Shown in pieces: positions 23,849 through 27,853 of a stretch of DNA of 27,853 nt; the stretch's first letter is position 1, and every line of letters starts with the position of its first letter. A program made the position numbers and the translations under genes. The stretch is from NCBI GenBank assembly GCA_031732795.1, contig JAVMKC010000049.1, positions 1 through 27,853 of the forward strand, given 5' to 3'. The notes under the pieces were generated by a model that was given only the letters and a program-made list of their open reading frames with translations, was not told the DNA's origin and searched no databases. This DNA comes from Accumulibacter sp031732795. Lineage in GTDB: Bacteria > Pseudomonadota > Gammaproteobacteria > Burkholderiales > Rhodocyclaceae.

Positions 23849-24111
23849 GCTGCCCAAGCCAACGCATGATCTGGCCGATCGGCTTGCGTTGCGTAGAAAT
23901 CGCCCGCAGGGAAAATCCGGCGAAGCTCTTCCAAGTACCGTCGTCAAATGGCCCCTGTCCCTGGGATGTTCAGAGGTTGTGAATAAATCTACTGCGCAGC
24001 CCATCTGCGTCGTTGCGCACGCGCTCACTCCTCGCCTATCCACTGGATAGGTCTCGTCACTCGCTCGCGACTAGCCTCTTGGCCTGCCCGTGACCATTTC
24101 TTCTCAACCTC
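23849..24111. other. Intergenic region with hairpins between convergent genes
   Basis: CAAGCC (23853-23858) pairs with GGCTTG about 23 bases further on, and the overlapping AACGCA/TGCGTT can form instead, so two competing hairpins follow the 300-aa gene's stop. The remainder holds the repeat-like block listed separately. No gene is seen. Confidence 0.4.
23981..24105. repeat. Candidate dispersed intergenic repeat (REP/MITE-like)
   Basis: The block is CG-dinucleotide- and CTCG-rich, noncoding, and centred on a perfect hairpin CCTATCC-ACT-GGATAGG (about 24038-24054) flanked by similar short words (CTCACTCCTCGC, GTCACTCGCTCGC). This texture resembles dispersed intergenic repeats of proteobacteria. 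Only one copy is present in this window, so the call rests on pattern alone. Confidence 0.35.
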
Positions 24112-24558
24112 TCAGTCCGCTGAAGACGTTTTCAACACATCGCGGATCAATGGCAAGGCGGCGTCCTTGTGTTGGCAGTCGCTCAAGGCTGGCAAAGAAG
24201 GCCATCCGCTGTCATCCCATTCCAGCCCCGCGAACTGTCGGCCGGTTTCATAACGGGGAATGACGTGAAAGTGCACCTGGTGGTCGACCATCATCAACAT
24301 CAGGTAATTGATGCGATCGTAGGCGAATGCCGTTTTGAGGGCTTTTTCTGCACGGGCGACCACTTCGGCAAGTTCGCTCATTTCAACCGCATTGACCTCG
24401 GAAAAACTCGCCGCATGGCGGTTCAGTGAGATCACGCCAGCGCCCAGTGTCGGTTGCAAAGGCCTTACCGACCACGACCAAGCCGGCGTATTGAAGATCA
24501 TCAGCTCATCCACTCGAAATTTCTCGCGGAACCCAGCCACTCCCTGTACTGCTTCCAT
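24112..24558 (-). CDS. HIT-family protein (nucleotide hydrolase/transferase-like)
   Basis: The 148-aa protein has the HIT fold's signature near the C-terminus as QVHFHVIPRY: the catalytic middle His and the last His are kept, while the first His of the HxHxH triad is Gln. HIT proteins cleave nucleotide phosphoramidates or dinucleoside polyphosphates. The asparagine-containing segment ISLNRHAASFSEV and the helix SELAEVVARAEKALKTAFAYDRINYLMLMMVD are typical. I took the ATG at 24558, which has AGAGG eight bases upstream; the frame is open 40 codons further but without homology-like sequence. It is divergent from the patatin-like gene. The substrate is not predictable. Confidence 0.85.
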   Translation of the reverse strand: MEAVQGVAGFREKFRVDELMIFNTPAWSWSVRPLQPTLGAGVISLNRHAASFSEVNAVEMSELAEVVARAEKALKTAFAYDRINYLMLMMVDHQVHFHVIPRYETGRQFAGLEWDDSGWPSLPALSDCQHKDAALPLIRDVLKTSSAD

Positions 24559-24721
24559 GTTTTTTCCTCTTGTTAAATTATGACCATTTTTATTTCCAGG
24601 CCGATACCCCGTTGTCGCCCATGGTTTTTTTCCAACGCGAGGACGAACTATGTCAGACTGCGACGAGTTCCCAATCAATCGACCAGGCGATCATTAAATC
24701 GCTAGTAACAAGGAGTTGTCC

Positions 24722-25693
24722 ATGGCCCGCTATGGATTTGTCGCCTCGGGTGGCGGCTATCGCAGTTTTTACACCGAAGGGGTTCTGGTCTGGCTGAAGC
24801 GGAACGACATCCCGGTGGTGCACATCGCATCGACCAGTTCCGGAAACAACATCGTTGCCGACTATTTGTTGTGGGACTGGCAAAACGAGGAATTGCCGCC
24901 GGTGCTGACTCGCACCGTCCGACTCAATCTGACCGATGTCTTCAGCATTTTCGCCAATTTCCGCGGCCTGCGTCCTCACCTGTTATCCGGGGGGACGCAT
25001 TTGTTCAGTGTCGATAAGGACAGTTGCCGAAAGTCTCTGCTGCTCGACGATCCGCGCCGCCGCGCCCTGCTTGCCGAACATCTGCGGATCATCCGCTGGG
25101 ATATCCGGGCGACCAATCTGAGCAAACGCCAAGGCTGCTTTTTCAACGTCAATCAGATCCTGTCGCGTATCGACGAACAGAGTCTGGCGGTATTCATGGA
25201 CGCCTTCATTGCCGGCATCACCACCATCCCGTATTTCAAAGCGGTCACCATCGACGGGGAGTACTACATCGAAGGTGGTTACCTCGACAACACCCCATTG
25301 CGCACGCTGTTCGAAGACGAAAATGTCGATGAAATCATCGCTGTCGACTTCACGGATTACGATTACCACCGCGAGCTCGACAAGCTTTACCAATCGAAAT
25401 CCTTCCTGCTGCCGATCAACAGCATCGATACCCATCTGCTGGTCAGCGATCTGCAATTGTCGCTGCCCAATGCCCGGGTGTTCTCGCAGGCCTTATTGAT
25501 CAACGACATGCTCGCGGCCATGGGGCAGCGGACGGCGGAGATCGGCGGCAAACGCTACCATGCCAAGCCATTGCACGTGCTGCGTCCCAAAGATCTCGAG
25601 AGCATGACTATTTCGCTCAAAGACAGCACGGCCCAGAAACGCTATTTCGAACTCGGCCTGCAACAAGCCGCCGAGAAATTCGGCAAAAACTGA
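24722..25693 (+). CDS. Patatin-like phospholipase-family protein with atypical motifs
   Basis: The 323-aa protein begins directly with the patatin oxyanion loop (GGGYR, residues 10-14 region). The nucleophile elbow is STSSG (Ser39), so the usual first Gly of GxSxG is Ser. The dyad segment reads YIEGGYLDNTPL, so the catalytic Asp of DGG is Glu184. The rest of the core, including VDEIIAVDF after the dyad, fits the family. It has no signal peptide, so it is probably cytoplasmic or membrane-peripheral. AAGGAG lies just before the ATG at 24722. It could be a lipid acyl hydrolase with altered chemistry or a catalytically weak member. Confidence 0.85.
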   Translation: MARYGFVASGGGYRSFYTEGVLVWLKRNDIPVVHIASTSSGNNIVADYLLWDWQNEELPPVLTRTVRLNLTDVFSIFANFRGLRPHLLSGGTHLFSVDKDSCRKSLLLDDPRRRALLAEHLRIIRWDIRATNLSKRQGCFFNVNQILSRIDEQSLAVFMDAFIAGITTIPYFKAVTIDGEYYIEGGYLDNTPLRTLFEDENVDEIIAVDFTDYDYHRELDKLYQSKSFLLPINSIDTHLLVSDLQLSLPNARVFSQALLINDMLAAMGQRTAEIGGKRYHAKPLHVLRPKDLESMTISLKDSTAQKRYFELGLQQAAEKFGKN

Positions 25694-25699
25694 CCAGAC

Positions 25700-27379
25700 T
25701 CAGGGCGCTTGCGGCGGAGCGCGCCGACAATGCTGGAGCAAATCCCAATCCGGTTCGTAAAGACCGGTATGGACATCCAGCAAACCAAGCACGGTATGGA
25801 ACAGATGGTCATGACTGGCCGGCTGGCTTGCCCGCTGCTGCAGACAATCGACGTCGATCGCCAGACGCTGGGCAAAACCGGCGGAAAACCATAGCACCAT
25901 CGGCACCTGCGTCTGCTCTTTCGGCGCGATGGCGTAAGGCAGGCCGTGCAGGAACAGATTGTTTTCGCCAAGCGATTCGCCATGATCGGACACATAGAGC
26001 AGCGCGGTGTCGATTTTCCCGGCCTGCGCCTGCAATTTGGCGATCAGTCCGGCCAGCACATGATCGGTATACACCAAGGCGTTGTCATAGGAATTGACGA
26101 TTTCCTCGCGGGAACAGCGCTGCAGATCGTCATTTGCGCAAGCGGGTTGAAAGCGAGCGAACTCCCGTGGGTAACGACGGAAATACGACGGGCCGTGGTT
26201 GCCAAGTTGATGCAGAACCAACAGTTGCCTTCCCGTCGTCCTGGCCAGACGCTCGTCCAGACCGAACAACAAACCGCCATCCAGACAGCGGCCGCCGCTG
26301 CACATCCCCGGCGGTGCCAAGTCGGCTACCGAGTCGGTGGACAATCCTTCACAGACGCCTTTGCACCCTGATTGATTGTCGCGCCAATGGACGCCCACCC
26401 CCGCCCGCGCCAGCACATGCAATAGCGATTCGCTGCCTTCGATGCGTCGCGCGTCGTAATCGCGCCGGCCGATCGGGGCGAACATGCAAGGCAGGGAAAC
26501 TTCCGTATTGGTTCCGCAACTGCTGACATCGCTGAAATTGATCACCGGCAAGCGAGTCAGTTCAGGTGTCGTTGGCCGGACGTAGCCGTTCAAGCCCCAG
26601 TTGGCAGCGCGTGCCGTTTCGCCGACCACCAGCACCAGCAGCATCGGTTTATTGGCAGCGGCCCAGGTCGTTCCCGGCGCGGCATCCAAGCCGATCGCCT
26701 GCCGGGGCGTCGCAGCGCCGCGGGCCGCAGTTGTCGCGATACTGATTAGCGACCATAGATAATTGGCCGGAGTGATCAGGTAGCGCACTTCCTTGTGGTT
26801 ACGCATCAGCGAGGAAAACGGCTGGAAAATGGCCAGCAGGGCAATTCCCGCTATCACCGCACCCAGCAGCAGAGCAGCGAGTCGCCGCAGCATCGCGCGC
26901 CCCCAGGAACGTCTGACGATCTCCACCCGCCACAGAAACCACAAAGGCACGACGGCATAGAGCAGCAAATGGACCAACAAGCCCCACGACAACAATTCAC
27001 TGGCCTCGGCTCGGTCGGTACGCAAAACATTGCGCAGCATCGACGGATCCAAATACACCCCATAAACCTGCATGAAATAGATTGCCGGCGCGGTGCTGAC
27101 CACCAGCAAGGCGAGCAAAGGCTTGACCGTCCAACGATTCGCAAAAAATACCAACAAAATGAAGTGCAAAGCGATCAAGATGACGACCAACGCCAGCACA
27201 AAGCCCCAGGTGCTGCCATCCGCAAAGCTGCGCTCCCGGAGCGCAGCTTTGAAAAAAGGGTGATTGCCGACCACGGTCCAGAAAAGAGCGACCAGCAACA
27301 CCAATTGTTCAACGCTGACCCGGAAACGAAAATCTCGGTGGCGCACCGCCGAGATCATGGCGGGAAAATTTATTTGCAT
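25700..27379 (-). CDS. eptA: Phosphoethanolamine-lipid A transferase, EptA type
   Basis: EptA transfers phosphoethanolamine from phosphatidylethanolamine to lipid A at the periplasmic face, which lowers the negative charge and the binding of cationic peptides. The 559-aa protein has five N-terminal membrane helices and then a sulfatase-fold domain. Its metal ligands and nucleophile are seen in VVGETARAANWGLNGY, the SCGT motif of SSCGTNTEVSLPCMF (Thr about 290) and YVSDHGESLGENNLFLHG. The cysteine-rich PGCMCSGGRCLDG-like region is also typical. I chose the ATG at 27379; a GTG at 27409 would add ten residues without a ribosome site. It converges on the patatin-like gene with 6 bases between stops. 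Confidence 0.92.
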   Translation of the reverse strand: MQINFPAMISAVRHRDFRFRVSVEQLVLLVALFWTVVGNHPFFKAALRERSFADGSTWGFVLALVVILIALHFILLVFFANRWTVKPLLALLVVSTAPAIYFMQVYGVYLDPSMLRNVLRTDRAEASELLSWGLLVHLLLYAVVPLWFLWRVEIVRRSWGRAMLRRLAALLLGAVIAGIALLAIFQPFSSLMRNHKEVRYLITPANYLWSLISIATTAARGAATPRQAIGLDAAPGTTWAAANKPMLLVLVVGETARAANWGLNGYVRPTTPELTRLPVINFSDVSSCGTNTEVSLPCMFAPIGRRDYDARRIEGSESLLHVLARAGVGVHWRDNQSGCKGVCEGLSTDSVADLAPPGMCSGGRCLDGGLLFGLDERLARTTGRQLLVLHQLGNHGPSYFRRYPREFARFQPACANDDLQRCSREEIVNSYDNALVYTDHVLAGLIAKLQAQAGKIDTALLYVSDHGESLGENNLFLHGLPYAIAPKEQTQVPMVLWFSAGFAQRLAIDVDCLQQRASQPASHDHLFHTVLGLLDVHTGLYEPDWDLLQHCRRAPPQAP

Positions 27380-27441
27380 AGCTCCAAGTTTACCTTGAAG
27401 ACTTCTCACAAACGTGTTGGCAGGAAATCAAACGCCGGCTA

Positions 27442-27853
27442 GGGCGTGTTAACACTATCGGAGCGCTTCTGCGATGAGGGCTACGGTAATGGACCCAGCA
27501 AACATTACGTCGAGTTTATCGTAACGCGTGAAAACCCGTCGCCATGCCTTGATGCGCCGGAACAAGCGTTCAATACGGTTTCTCAGTCGATACAATGAGT
27601 TGTCGTATTCCCAGGGGTGGCGTCTTTTCGGATGCGGAGGGACGACGAGCAAGAAGCCCAAACTCAACGCCAACTCACGTGTTGCATGGTCCTGATAGGG
27701 CGCAGTCCATGAGCACGGCCACTCGTCCATCATGTGGCCCCAATTCCTGAAGTAACTGCCTACCCTCGGGGGCATCACCCGCTTGACCGGGGGTCAAGCT
27801 CATAAGCGCTAACATATTAGTGGGTTTTTTGCTATACTGCGCCCCATTGCCGA
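27442..27853 (-). mobile_element. IS5-family insertion sequence, 3' part, cut by the window end
   Basis: The element begins at GGCGTGTTAACACTATCGGAG, 13 bases before the transposase stop codon, preceded by CTAG, a target-like tetranucleotide of IS5-type elements. The transposase frame continues beyond the last base of the window, so the other inverted repeat cannot be seen. It lies 62 bases upstream of the chosen eptA start and may have displaced or supplied its promoter. Confidence 0.75.
27455..27853 (-). pseudogene. IS5-family transposase, frameshifted and partial
   Basis: The C-terminal half reads in one frame from AYQDHATRELAL through PWEYDNSLYRLRNRIERLFRRIKAWRRVFTRYDKLDVMF to the stop, with the DDE glutamate in RIERLF. 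The matching upstream part (MSLTPGQAGDAPEGRQLLQELG, then VAVLMDCA with the second catalytic Asp) lies in another frame. The two meet at a G-run around 27696-27703 (minus-strand GCGCCCTAT), where one extra base would explain the shift. Some IS427-group elements use programmed frameshifting, but this site lies inside the catalytic core, so decay or a sequencing error is likelier. Confidence 0.8.

Noticed and set aside
27821..27840. TTTTTTGCTATACTGC as a plus-strand promoter -10 region
   Set aside because: The transposase frame reads through it on the other strand (residues GNGAQYSKKPTN), no good -35 box lies 16-18 bases upstream, and the window ends before any gene.

Overview
The window looks like part of a betaproteobacterial chromosome, probably from the Rhodocyclales or a related group (inference). 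The evidence is the block rplM-rpsI-argC-erpA and a separate ppiD preceded on the same strand by tRNA-Val(UAC) and tRNA-Asp(GUC), both familiar betaproteobacterial arrangements, plus GC-rich codon use. A run of 38 Ns lies inside the tRNA pair, so the sequence is a draft assembly.

Layout. At 195-617 (minus) is a lone receiver-domain response regulator. It is divergent from rplM, rpsI and argC (797-2758, plus), which are followed by erpA (2967-3317). The periplasmic foldase gene ppiD (3380-5287, minus) converges on erpA, and the tRNA pair with its terminator lies upstream of ppiD. After about 575 bases without a recognisable gene comes a co-directional chemosensory operon (6080-14024): a CheY-like receiver, a short-loop membrane receptor, a STAS protein, CheA, a very large poly-HAMP receptor and CheW. 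No cheR, cheB or cheD follows. The operon ends at a hairpin overlapping the cheW stop codon.

From 14.2 to 18.7 kb are a PaaY-like hexapeptide protein (minus), a secreted FecR/DUF6600-type protein with a DRRE repeat tract and a Pro/Arg-rich tail, and a glutaryl-CoA dehydrogenase. From 18.7 to 24.1 kb the gene density drops. This part holds 1.1 kb with no confident gene, a 122-aa basic protein of unknown function, an unusual type-I-secretion-like ABC exporter with a non-catalytic C39-like N-terminus and a degenerate ATPase, a 300-aa membrane-anchored protein of unknown function, and a repeat-like intergenic stretch. The window closes with a HIT-family protein (minus), a patatin-like protein (plus), an EptA-type phosphoethanolamine transferase (minus), and the end of a frameshifted IS5-family element that runs off the window.

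How the genes work together. The chemosensory operon can be read as one pathway. Two receptors and CheW control CheA, the small receiver would be its phosphoryl acceptor, and the STAS protein is an accessory partner. Two features stand out. CheA carries two tandem motifs between its Hpt and kinase domains that match the c-di-GMP-binding MshEN consensus closely. The poly-HAMP receptor has about eleven HAMP-like units, built partly by recent duplication (a perfect 128-bp direct repeat at 273-bp spacing), and ends in DFERF, which fits the CheR-docking pentapeptide although no cheR is present here. The best candidates for something undescribed are the CheA/poly-HAMP pair and the exporter neighbourhood at 18.7-23.9 kb.
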